From NCBI RefSeq assembly GCF_947497915.1, contig NZ_CANMIJ010000002.1, forward strand, positions 806,001 to 870,000: DNA of 64,000 bases, given 5' to 3'. The position numbers and the translations under genes were made by a program. The notes beneath the pieces were generated by a model, which worked only from the letters and a program-made list of their open reading frames with translations, had not been told where the DNA came from and searched no databases. Numbering within the stretch: position 1 is the first letter of the stretch; each line of letters begins with the position of its first letter. This document shows, piece after piece, positions 39,926 to 47,486 of the stretch. The DNA comes from an uncultured Erythrobacter sp. GTDB lineage: Bacteria > Pseudomonadota > Alphaproteobacteria > Sphingomonadales > Sphingomonadaceae.

Positions 39926-41197
39926 CTAAGCCCGTAAAGAGTGTTGCTGCGCAGCGGACGCATGCCCGCCTTCGGATAGCGCATCGGCTAGCAAAACTTG
40001 GTAAACAGACAGATAACGCTGCACATTGGCCTGCCAGTCATGGCGAGAACGAACATGTGCCTCTGCGCGGGCGCGCACAGCGTCCCATTCCTCGCGAGAG
40101 GCGAGCATGTCTGATAGGGAGGCAGCGCAAGCGGCGGGATCATCCGGTGCAAACAGGAACCCCGTTTCGCCATGCGCGATCAATTCGCGATGTCCGCCAA
40201 CATTGGATGCAGCGACGATCCGGCGCTGAGCCATCGCCTCCAGCGGTTTAAGCGGGGTTACGAGATCGGTCAGACGTGAATGTTTGCGCGGATATGCAAG
40301 CACATCGATCAGCGAATAATACCGCTCAACTTCGGAATGCGGAACACGGCCAGTGAATATTACCGAATCTGGTTCATCAAGGGGTGCCGCTGCCGCGCGC
40401 CATTCGGCATCCATTTCACCGGCTCCCACCAGCAGCAATTTTGCATCGGGGTGATCGCGGCGCAGGATTGGCATCGCTTTGATCAGATCATCAACACCTT
40501 CGTAATCGTAAAAGCTGCCAATATATCCGATCACAGGCGCGCCATCAGCAATGCCAAGCTCATCCGCGAGCTTAGTGTCGCGGGGCAACGGTTCGCCAAA
40601 CATCGATAGGTCTACACCGTTTGGCATGACACCGATCTTACCCGGAGCGATCCCGCGTTTGATTAGATCATCACGCAGGCCCTGACAGATTGTGAACACA
40701 GCATCGGCGCGTTTGACGACTTGCGTTTCGAGCGAGCGGGTAAGGCGATACTTTGCTGATCCCTGCGTACCAGTGCGATTGCCAACAGCGGCGTCTTCCC
40801 AGAAAGCTCGGATTTCGTAGACAAGCGGGATGCCGAGTGCGCTCGCCGCGCGCTGCGCGCCGCCGCCGCAAAGAGCGGGTGAATGGGCGTGAATAATGTC
40901 AGGACGCCATTGTGTCGCAAGCTTCTGGATCGACGCGGAAAGCGCCGCCATTTCGCGAAATTCGCTCACCAGTATCGGGCCGCTTGGAACACCCGCTGTC
41001 CGGTGAAAGGTTAGGCCATCGACGGTCTCTACATCGGCTTGCGTCGGTGCCTCTAACTGATGGCGCTGGGCCGTAATGCCGCGCACGTCGAGCCCCGCCG
41101 CCTGCTGCGCTTTCAAAATTGCGCGCGTACGAAAGGTGTAGCCGCTGTGGAGCGGAAGCGAATGGTCGAGGACGTGTAGGATCCGTGTCATGATCAT
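39926..41197 (-). CDS. Glycosyltransferase, exosortase A system-associated (TIGR04063-like)
   Basis: 423 residues. The N-terminal ILHVLDHSLPLHSGYTFRTRAIL is highly characteristic of the GT-B enzymes found with exosortase A / PEP-CTERM polysaccharide clusters. The C-terminal GT1 domain shows VIGYIGSFYDYEGVDDLIKA, FTGRVPHSEVERYYSLIDVLAYPRK (donor site) and TPLKPLEAMAQRRIVAASNVGGHRELI (E-x7-E). It adds a sugar to a lipid-linked intermediate. ATG 41195-41197 is used; an in-frame ATG two codons later is equal. The PEP-CTERM or exosortase genes themselves are not in this window. Confidence 0.9.
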   Translation of the reverse strand: MIMTRILHVLDHSLPLHSGYTFRTRAILKAQQAAGLDVRGITAQRHQLEAPTQADVETVDGLTFHRTAGVPSGPILVSEFREMAALSASIQKLATQWRPDIIHAHSPALCGGGAQRAASALGIPLVYEIRAFWEDAAVGNRTGTQGSAKYRLTRSLETQVVKRADAVFTICQGLRDDLIKRGIAPGKIGVMPNGVDLSMFGEPLPRDTKLADELGIADGAPVIGYIGSFYDYEGVDDLIKAMPILRRDHPDAKLLLVGAGEMDAEWRAAAAPLDEPDSVIFTGRVPHSEVERYYSLIDVLAYPRKHSRLTDLVTPLKPLEAMAQRRIVAASNVGGHRELIAHGETGFLFAPDDPAACAASLSDMLASREEWDAVRARAEAHVRSRHDWQANVQRYLSVYQVLLADALSEGGHASAAQQHSLRA

Positions 41198-41306
41198 GCT
41201 TTTGGCACATTGTGCTTAACGGACCGTCAACCGCGTTCGGCTAAGACGCTTTTCGAGAATGCAGGTGTCGTGCCTGCTATGTACCAGGAAAGACCGCGCC
41301 GGACGC

Positions 41307-41522
41307 ATGATTGACTACATCGCCCTTTCAATTGGACACGGCCTGTTAGCATACGCTTTCTGGCACCTGTTCATGCGTGCAGGTGTCGATGTCGATCCGC
41401 TGATTAGTGAGATCAGGGATGCGGAAAAAGCGAACCGCAAAGCAAGCTCCGCCTCAGGCCGTAACGCAAAACGCCGTGCGCATGTCGATGATACGATCGG
41501 CAATGCAGAGGGCCGCGCCTGA
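41307..41522 (+). CDS. Small one-TM protein coupled to the O-glycosylation ligase
   Basis: 71 residues from ATG 41307 (MIDYIALSIGHGLLAYAFWHLFMRAGVDVDP): one membrane helix (about 7-23) then a basic cytoplasmic tail (EKANRKASSASGRNAKRRAHVDD). The TGA overlaps the ligase ATG by one base (TGATG), so translation is coupled. An upstream ATG at 41259 would add 16 residues without a ribosome site. I recognise no family; co-translation suggests a partner of the ligase. Confidence 0.7.
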   Translation: MIDYIALSIGHGLLAYAFWHLFMRAGVDVDPLISEIRDAEKANRKASSASGRNAKRRAHVDDTIGNAEGRA

Positions 41523-42940
41523 TGCTCGATCTCGTCTTCATCGCTTTCATCTTTTACGTTCTGCTGCTTGGCCTGAGACGGCCTTTCTTATGGGTGCTAT
41601 TGTACGTTTATATCGACATCATCGCCCCCCAGCGGATCGGCTACACCATTGTGACCGAGCTCCAGATATCGCTGGTCGCCTTTGCAGCGGCATTTGGCGG
41701 GTGGCTGTTTCTGGACAACAAAGACGGGCTGCGCTTCACGCTGAGGCAGGGGCTCATCCTCGCATTGCTGCTCTATTGCTGGTGGACCACCGGCAATGCC
41801 GATTACCCTGACAGCGCAGTGACGAAATGGGATTGGGTTTGGAAAGCACTGCTGTTCGCGCTGTTCCTGCCATTCACCCTTACAAACCGCGCCCGGATTG
41901 AAGGGCTCGCGCTTGTCCTTGTGTTGTCGATTGCGACAATCGTGATCGGCACGGGGATGAAAACCGTGCTGGGCGGCGGCGGATATGAAAACCTCAAATT
42001 CTTTGTCAACGACAATAGCGGCATCTATGAAAGCTCAACGCTGGCGACGGTGGCGATCGCTCTGGTGCCGCTGATCGCGTGGTTCACGCGCTATGGCACC
42101 ATTTTCAAGCCGCACTGGATGGTCACCGCCTTTGCAGGCGCGCTGATCTTTGCCTGCCTTATGGTGCCCATCGGCACGGAAGCGCGCACCGGCCTTGTCT
42201 GTATCGCCGTGCTTGCGGTGTTGATGCTGCGTTATGTGAAGCACCGCATCCTCTTTATGGCAGCAGGCGCTGCGCTTGGCCTGGCGGCATTACCATTCTT
42301 ACCGCAGACTTATTACGACCGGATGGCCACCATCGCTCAACCTGGCGGTGATGAAAGCGCCTCTACCCGTATGGCCGTCTGGCGTTGGACAATCGACTAC
42401 GCGTCCCGCAATCCGGCAGGCGGCGGCTTTGATGCTTACCGCGGCAATTCGTTCACCTATGAAATGCCAGTCACCGAAGAGGATGGAAGCACCAAAACCA
42501 TCGAATACCGCGAGGTGACCGATGAAGGGCGCGCCTATCACTCCGCCATTTTCGAATTGTTGGGCGAGCAGGGCTATCCCGGTCTCACCATCTGGCTGCT
42601 GTTGCAGGGGCTCGGCATTTGGCAAATGGAGCAAGTGCGGCGTAAGTGGCGCGGCAAAGAGGCCGAAGATGAAGCGTGGATTTCGCCGATGGCATCATGT
42701 CTGCAGATGGCCAGCGTAGTCTACATCGTCGGCGCGCTGTTTCAGGGGATCGCTTATCAACCCGTGGTGCTGATGATCATCGGCATCCAGATCGGTTTGG
42801 TGAATTACACCAAGCGGATCGAATCGGCCCGGCTGGCTTTAGCACGGTCTGAGCGCCGTTTGCCTGCCGAAGAGCGCGCTTCTGCAGCAATTGACGTTGA
42901 CGTAAACGGCGGCCGCACTGGCGATGCCGTAACGGCATAA
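41522..42940 (+). CDS. Putative O-glycosylation ligase, exosortase A-associated (Wzy/O-antigen ligase fold)
   Basis: 472 residues with about 11 membrane helices. The N-terminal DUF5935-like part (FIAFIFYVLLLGLRRPFLWVLLYVYIDIIAPQRIGY) and the Wzy_C core with a large periplasmic loop (about 285-340, RMAVWRWTIDYASRNPAGGGFDAYRGNSF) carrying the Arg/His/Glu-containing ligase loop (GRAYHSAIFELLGEQGYPGL) match the PEP-CTERM system ligase. It would join glycan from undecaprenol to protein or lipid in the periplasm. The divergent glycosyltransferase and this gene flank a 109-base control region. Confidence 0.88.
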   Translation: MLDLVFIAFIFYVLLLGLRRPFLWVLLYVYIDIIAPQRIGYTIVTELQISLVAFAAAFGGWLFLDNKDGLRFTLRQGLILALLLYCWWTTGNADYPDSAVTKWDWVWKALLFALFLPFTLTNRARIEGLALVLVLSIATIVIGTGMKTVLGGGGYENLKFFVNDNSGIYESSTLATVAIALVPLIAWFTRYGTIFKPHWMVTAFAGALIFACLMVPIGTEARTGLVCIAVLAVLMLRYVKHRILFMAAGAALGLAALPFLPQTYYDRMATIAQPGGDESASTRMAVWRWTIDYASRNPAGGGFDAYRGNSFTYEMPVTEEDGSTKTIEYREVTDEGRAYHSAIFELLGEQGYPGLTIWLLLQGLGIWQMEQVRRKWRGKEAEDEAWISPMASCLQMASVVYIVGALFQGIAYQPVVLMIIGIQIGLVNYTKRIESARLALARSERRLPAEERASAAIDVDVNGGRTGDAVTA

Positions 42941-43043
42941 ACGCGCTCATTGCACTCGGCTTTCCCGCCTGCCATGTAGACCCTCGAAATTGCGCCGGAG
43001 AAGCGGGTAACCCGCGGACAGCGCCTATACAGAGGAGAGCGAC

Positions 43044-43493
43044 ATGACCCCGCAGGAACTAGCCGGAAAAGTCGGCGAAACAATCGGCACCAGCGAATGG
43101 GCCGAAATGAGCCAGGAACGCATCAACCAGTTTGCCGATGCGACTGGCGATCACCAGTTCATCCATATCAATGAAGAAGCCGCCAAGATGACGCCGTTTG
43201 GCGGCACCATCGCCCACGGTTTCCTCACCCTGTCGATGATCCCGTATCTGTCCGCCAATAGCGACATGCCAAAAATGGACGGCGTGAAGATGGGCGTGAA
43301 TTATGGGGGTAACAAAACCCGCTTCATCGCGCCGGTCCGTTCGGGCAAACGCATTCGCGGACACTGGAAGCTGACCGAAATGGTCGAAAAGCGTCCGGGT
43401 CAGTGGCAGCAGACATCCGAAATCACGATTGAGATCGAAGGCGAAGATAAGCCTGCGCTCATCTGTGAGTGGATCACACTTCTGTTCGTCTAA
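43044..43493 (+). CDS. MaoC-like (R)-specific enoyl-CoA hydratase
   Basis: 149 residues, single hot-dog domain. The hydratase-2 motif is visible as FADATGDHQFIHINEEAA with catalytic Asp36 and His41, then TIAHGFLTLSMIPYL. This NodN/MaoC subgroup hydrates trans-2-enoyl-CoA to (R)-3-hydroxyacyl-CoA. Such products can feed PHA synthesis or beta-oxidation. The thiolase gene is 77 bases downstream. GAGGAGA lies just before the ATG. Confidence 0.88.
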   Translation: MTPQELAGKVGETIGTSEWAEMSQERINQFADATGDHQFIHINEEAAKMTPFGGTIAHGFLTLSMIPYLSANSDMPKMDGVKMGVNYGGNKTRFIAPVRSGKRIRGHWKLTEMVEKRPGQWQQTSEITIEIEGEDKPALICEWITLLFV

Positions 43494-43570
43494 GCCTCGG
43501 CTGAGATCTCTTAAAACCTCTTTGCCCCGACAAGGGGCTGAACCGTATCACCCATTGAAAGGACATCCCC

Positions 43571-44752
43571 ATGTCACGTGACGCAGTAATCGTCTCCACC
43601 GCCCGTACGCCGATTGGCCGGGCCTATAAGGGCGGCTTTAACGCCACCCCTGGTGCCACTCTTGGTGCCGCTTCATTCGCTCCCGCTGTTGAGCGCGCCG
43701 GTATCGACGCTGCTGAGATTGACGATGTCGTATGGGGCGCTGTCCTTACGCAGGGCACGCAGGCTGGTAACATTGGACGCCAAGTCGCTCTTCGCGGCGG
43801 TGCACCGGTTTCCGTCGGCGCGCAGACGATTGATCGTCAGTGTTCCTCGGGCCTGATGGCCATCAGCACGGCTGCAAAGCAGATCATTGTCGACAATATG
43901 GATGTTGTCGTTGGCGGCGGTCAGGATTCTATCTCGATGGTGCAAACTCCAGAGATGCGCGTTCAGATGGACCCGTCGCTGCTTGCCATGCACAAAAACG
44001 TCTACATGCCGATGCTGCAAACTGCCGAAACAGTGGCAGAGCGTTACGGCATCAGCCGCGAAGCGCAGGACGAATACGCCCTGCAATCGCAAATGCGCAC
44101 CGCCGCTGGCCAAGAAGCTGGCAAATTCGACGACGAAATCGTGCCTGTTACCACCACCATGATGGTGAAAGACAAAGCAACTGGCGAAGTCAGCCAGGTT
44201 GAGCACACAATGACCAAAGACGAAGGCAATCGACCTTCGACCACGCTCGAAGGTCTTCAGGGTCTTCAGCCGGTAATGGGTCCGGGTAAAGTCATCACCG
44301 CCGGTAACGCATCGCAGTTGTCAGATGGTTCGTCGGCGTCGGTTCTGATGGAAGCCAAGCTTGCCGAGCAAAAGGGTCTTCAGCCGCTGGGCCGCTATGT
44401 CGGGATGGCAGTTGCGGGCACCGAGCCTGACGAAATGGGCATCGGCCCTGTCTATGCGATCCCGAAACTGCTCAAGCAGACGGGTTTGAAAATGGACGAT
44501 ATCGGCCTGTGGGAATTGAACGAAGCTTTCGCAGTTCAAGTCCTGTATTGCCGCGACAAGCTGGGCATCGATAACGACATCCTCAACGTCAATGGCGGAT
44601 CGATCTCGATCGGTCACCCATACGGCATGACCGGCGCACGCTGCACCGGCCACGCGCTGATCGAAGGCAAGCGTCGCGGTGCCAAGTATGTGGTCGTAAC
44701 CATGTGCGTCGGCGGCGGCATGGGCGCAGCGGGACTGTTTGAAGTCTTTTGA
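43571..44752 (+). CDS. Acetyl-CoA C-acyltransferase / acetyltransferase (thiolase)
   Basis: 393 residues. Nucleophile Cys91 ([13 protein letters not shown]), the NEAFA motif (about 317-321), His in [10 protein letters not shown] (about 350) and the second Cys in [16 protein letters not shown] (about 380) are all present. It either condenses two acetyl-CoA (biosynthetic) or cleaves 3-ketoacyl-CoA (degradative); sequence alone does not decide. It is terminated by the strong hairpin at 44876-44910. Adjacent MaoC hydratase supports fatty-acid/PHA chemistry. Confidence 0.93.
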   Translation: MSRDAVIVSTARTPIGRAYKGGFNATPGATLGAASFAPAVERAGIDAAEIDDVVWGAVLTQGTQAGNIGRQVALRGGAPVSVGAQTIDRQCSSGLMAISTAAKQIIVDNMDVVVGGGQDSISMVQTPEMRVQMDPSLLAMHKNVYMPMLQTAETVAERYGISREAQDEYALQSQMRTAAGQEAGKFDDEIVPVTTTMMVKDKATGEVSQVEHTMTKDEGNRPSTTLEGLQGLQPVMGPGKVITAGNASQLSDGSSASVLMEAKLAEQKGLQPLGRYVGMAVAGTEPDEMGIGPVYAIPKLLKQTGLKMDDIGLWELNEAFAVQVLYCRDKLGIDNDILNVNGGSISIGHPYGMTGARCTGHALIEGKRRGAKYVVVTMCVGGGMGAAGLFEVF

Positions 44753-44756
44753 GCGT

Positions 44757-44842
44757 TTATTTGCACTCACGGTAGGCGCTTTGCGCCACCTCCGTGGGGG
44801 CGGCCTAACCGGCCAGCGGCCAGTCGGCCTTGCGAAGTCTGG
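44757..44842. repeat. GC-rich palindromic element, copy A
   Basis: Several nested inverted repeats: GGCGC/GCGCC (about 44777-44789), CGGCCTAACCGGCC, GCGGCCAGTCGGCC and the perfect CGAAGTC/GACTTCG hairpin (44834-44851). The 17-mer GCGGCCAGTCGGCCTTG (44816-44832) is the exact reverse complement of 45968-45984 in copy B, defining a dispersed repeat family. It lies just after the thiolase stop. Confidence 0.65.
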
Positions 44843-44875
44843 TGACTTCGAGGTGCGGACAGGCAGTGTTTTGAG

Positions 44876-44910
44876 AAGGCGGCGCGGGAGTAATCCTGCG
44901 CCGCCTTTTT
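44876..44910 (+). terminator. Strong rho-independent terminator after the thiolase gene
   Basis: GGCGGCGCGGGA and TCCTGCGCCGCC form a 12-pair stem (one G-T pair) with loop GTAA, then TTTTT (44906-44910). It is 124 bases past the stop, beyond palindromic copy A. Confidence 0.9.
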
Positions 44911-44927
44911 CGTATCCGGTTTGCGGC

Positions 44928-44988
44928 AAGACGAGGCCGCGAGGCCTCGCAAGGGCGACCGCCCGCCCGAGCTATGCGAGGAAAGCCA
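44928..44988. repeat. GC-rich palindromic element, copy C (short form)
   Basis: A hairpin (GAGGCC-gcga-GGCCTC, about 44933-44948) is followed by GCAAGGGCGACCGCCCGCC and AGCTATGCGAGGAA. This aligns with copy B (GCAAGGCCGACTGGCCGCC .. AGCGAGGAA) after removal of copy B's middle palindrome. It is in the same orientation as copy B and opposite to copy A. Confidence 0.5.
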
Positions 44989-45032
44989 AAGATGCGGATG
45001 CATCTGCCGGCGTTTGAGGCTAAAACAAACAA

Positions 45033-45641
45033 ATGCCCATTATGGAAATCATCGGAATCGCAGGCAGCGTTAGCCTTTTGTCGGGTTGGCGGCTGTATCT
45101 TTGTGTGTTTGCGACCGGCCTCGCGATGCGGCTGGATGCGCTGCCTGTGCCAGAGCATTTGGCGAGCCTTGGCGTGCTCGAAAATCCGTGGGTGATGGGC
45201 ATCGCCGCGCTTGGCGCGTTGGCGGAATTTTTTGCCGACAAGGTGATGTGGCTCGATAGCATTTGGGACACAGTGCACACGCTGGTGCGGCCCGTGGGCG
45301 GCGCGCTGCTGGCGCTGGCGATTGTCGATCCGTCCGACCCTTCGATGCAGGTGATCGCGTTTATGCTGGGCGGCGGGGCAAGCTTCCTCGCGCATGGCGG
45401 AAAGGCGTCGGCGCGCGCCGTAGTCAACACCTCGCCCGAACCAGTCAGCAATGCGGTAGTCTCTACCGGAGAGGATATAGCCACCGTAGGCCTGCTATGG
45501 CTGGCCTACGAATATCCGATGGTCGCGGGCGGCATAGCGGTGGTGCTGTTTGCGGCGATGATCCTGCTGCTGCTCTGGGCACGGAGGATTATCAAACGGG
45601 TGTTTTTCAGGACGCCGAAGGTGGGGGATGTTAGTCCCTAG
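45033..45641 (+). CDS. DUF4126 family inner-membrane protein
   Basis: 202 residues with four to five membrane segments (about 4-24, 48-66, 85-105, 109-125, 160-192). The family-like IAGSVSLLSGWRLYLCVFATGLAMR and LAEFFADKVMWLDSIWDTVHTLVRPVGGALLALA segments are clear. Function unknown in the literature as I know it. The gene sits between palindromic copies C and B and has no operon partner. Confidence 0.85.
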   Translation: MPIMEIIGIAGSVSLLSGWRLYLCVFATGLAMRLDALPVPEHLASLGVLENPWVMGIAALGALAEFFADKVMWLDSIWDTVHTLVRPVGGALLALAIVDPSDPSMQVIAFMLGGGASFLAHGGKASARAVVNTSPEPVSNAVVSTGEDIATVGLLWLAYEYPMVAGGIAVVLFAAMILLLLWARRIIKRVFFRTPKVGDVSP

Positions 45642-45680
45642 TCTGCCCCGCGTTAGTTTCTAACGATTACGATTTCTTCG

Positions 45681-45857
45681 TCATCGTCGCCAGAAAATTG
45701 AAACAACGTGTGACGCACTAGCAATCCAAAGCAACCAGAGTCCGGCGACAAACACGCCTCCTGCCAAAATTTCATATCCAAGATACTGCAGGGGAAGGGC
45801 AGTCAGGAGACCTAATCCCATCAATGCGATCGCTGACAATATTGAACGGTTAGGCAT
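45681..45857 (-). CDS. 58-residue small membrane protein, hypothetical
   Basis: ATG 45857 to TGA 45681. The sequence has two hydrophobic segments: SILSAIALMGLGLLTALPL (5-23) and EILAGGVFVAGLWLLWIAS (29-47), with a basic C-terminus (FWRR), consistent with a two-helix inner-membrane hairpin. It is below common ORF length cut-offs and fills most of an otherwise empty gap. There is no strong ribosome site, and I recognise no family. AT-rich codons differ from its neighbours, hinting at lower expression or different ancestry. Confidence 0.5.
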   Translation of the reverse strand: MPNRSILSAIALMGLGLLTALPLQYLGYEILAGGVFVAGLWLLWIASASHVVSIFWRR

Positions 45858-45960
45858 GGTGAAATGTTAAAGGGGGTCAAGCTGCGTGTCGAGGCTGCGA
45901 TAGCTGCGGCATTCCGCAAGAACTGAAATTTTCAGCAAATGCGGCGCAAACGGCCACATC

Positions 45961-46045
45961 GTGACGGCAAGGCCGACTGGCCGCCCGCAGCGGCGCGGCC
46001 TTTAGGCCGTTTGAGCGAGGAAGTCGCACCGGCGGAGCCGGTGCG
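45961..46045. repeat. GC-rich palindromic element, copy B
   Basis: CAAGGCCGACTGGCCGC (45968-45984, exact inverse of copy A), GGCGCGGCC/TTTAGGCCG (about 45992-46010) and the perfect CGCACCGGC/GCCGGTGCG hairpin (46025-46044). It ends just at the phaZ stop codon on the opposite strand and may double as a transcript end for that gene. Confidence 0.6.
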
Positions 46046-46048
46046 CAA

Positions 46049-47296
46049 TCAACTATGCGCCGCCACAAACTCTTCCACCACAGGTGCGACCTTGGTCCGC
46101 CAGCGGCTACCGTTGAAGATGCCGTAGTGGCCTGCGCCTTCGGCCATGTAGTAGCGCTTCTTCTCTTCCGGCAGGCCCGGCGTCAGCTTCAGCGCGGCGC
46201 GCGTTTGGCCTAGGCCTGAAATATCGTCGCGTTCGCCTTCGATGGCGAGCAGGGCTGTGTCGGTCAGTTTGGTCAGGTCGACGACTTCGCCCTTATGTTC
46301 AAACGTGCCGTTGGGGATCGAGTGTTTCTGGAACACTTCCTCGACCGTTTGCAGGTAAAATTCAGCCGTCATGTCGCACACGGCGCGATATTCGTCGTAG
46401 AAATCCTTGGTTGTCTGCGCGCTAGCATCGTCGCCCGCCGTCAGATGTTTGAACATCTCGTAATGGCTCATCATGTGGCTTTGCAGGTTCATGCTCATAA
46501 AGGCATTCAGCTGCATAAAGCCGGGATAGACCTTGCGCCCCGCACCGCGATATTGTTTCGGCACGGTAGTGATGACGCTCCGGCGGAACCATTCAATCGG
46601 GCGTTTCATTGCGTGGTCGTTGACTGAAGTCGGGCTTTCGCGCGTATCAATCGGGCCGCCCATCATTGTGAGGGTGGCAGGCGCTGCAGGTGATTTACGC
46701 TGATTAAGCAGAGCGGTTGCGGCAAAGGCTGGAACCGAGGGCTGACACACGGCAAGCATATGCGGACGTGTGCCGGGCTGCTGCTCCTCGATATAGCCGA
46801 GGAAATCCATCAGGTAATCGATGTAGGTGTCGAGGTCGAAATCGCCTTCATGCACTGGCACCGTCGCGGCGTCGGCCCAATCGGTGATGTAAACCTCGTA
46901 ACTTTGCAGCATCCGCTCAACCGTGCCGCGCAGCAGCGTGGCGTAATGCCCGCTCATCGGGGCGACGATCAGCATTTTGGGGCGCTTGGTTTCGGCGTTG
47001 TCATCCACCCCGTCCAGACGAAAGCGCTTGAGATCGCCGAACGGGCGATTGACGACGGTTGCCTCAATCACTGGGTAGAGGGTGCCATCCGATTCAATTT
47101 CCGTGATGCCGAAAGCTGGCTTGCCGTAGCTCGCAGTGGCATGGGCCAGCACGTCGAGCGCATTGGCGGCAATCGGCATTACGCCCATTTTCGCGAACGG
47201 GTTGGCAGAATTGGACAGAACCGATGCGCTGATTGCAGCCATGGAGCTGACAGAATTCATCCAGCTGCGCTGAATTTCATAGGCGTGGTAAAGCAT
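46049..47296 (-). CDS. phaZ: Intracellular polyhydroxyalkanoate depolymerase
   Basis: 415 residues from ATG 47296 (MLYHAYEIQRSWMN, the usual N-terminus), with GGGA before it; a longer TTG-opened frame is less likely. The catalytic cysteine is seen in the lipase-like box MLAVCQPSVPAFAAT, as in PhaZ of granule-associated type. The C-terminal His region is GAGHYGIFNGSRWR. It degrades stored polyhydroxybutyrate to 3-hydroxybutyrate in the cytoplasm. Together with the reductase near 19 kb it shows the strain has a PHA cycle. Confidence 0.92.
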   Translation of the reverse strand: MLYHAYEIQRSWMNSVSSMAAISASVLSNSANPFAKMGVMPIAANALDVLAHATASYGKPAFGITEIESDGTLYPVIEATVVNRPFGDLKRFRLDGVDDNAETKRPKMLIVAPMSGHYATLLRGTVERMLQSYEVYITDWADAATVPVHEGDFDLDTYIDYLMDFLGYIEEQQPGTRPHMLAVCQPSVPAFAATALLNQRKSPAAPATLTMMGGPIDTRESPTSVNDHAMKRPIEWFRRSVITTVPKQYRGAGRKVYPGFMQLNAFMSMNLQSHMMSHYEMFKHLTAGDDASAQTTKDFYDEYRAVCDMTAEFYLQTVEEVFQKHSIPNGTFEHKGEVVDLTKLTDTALLAIEGERDDISGLGQTRAALKLTPGLPEEKKRYYMAEGAGHYGIFNGSRWRTKVAPVVEEFVAAHS

Positions 47297-47486
47297 GCGT
47301 GGTCCCGTCAATGTCCTGCCGTTTGCGACTGCAATCCGGCGTAAATTTGTGTGATCCCCTGCGTCATAGATGGGCGCTTTGCCCTCATTGTGCAATGCAC
47401 AATAGCCGTCCGGTCAGCAATGAACGGGGGTCTGTGTGCTTTTTGCACGTGAAATTTGCGAGGCGCGTGACTAAATCAGGCTTCAC

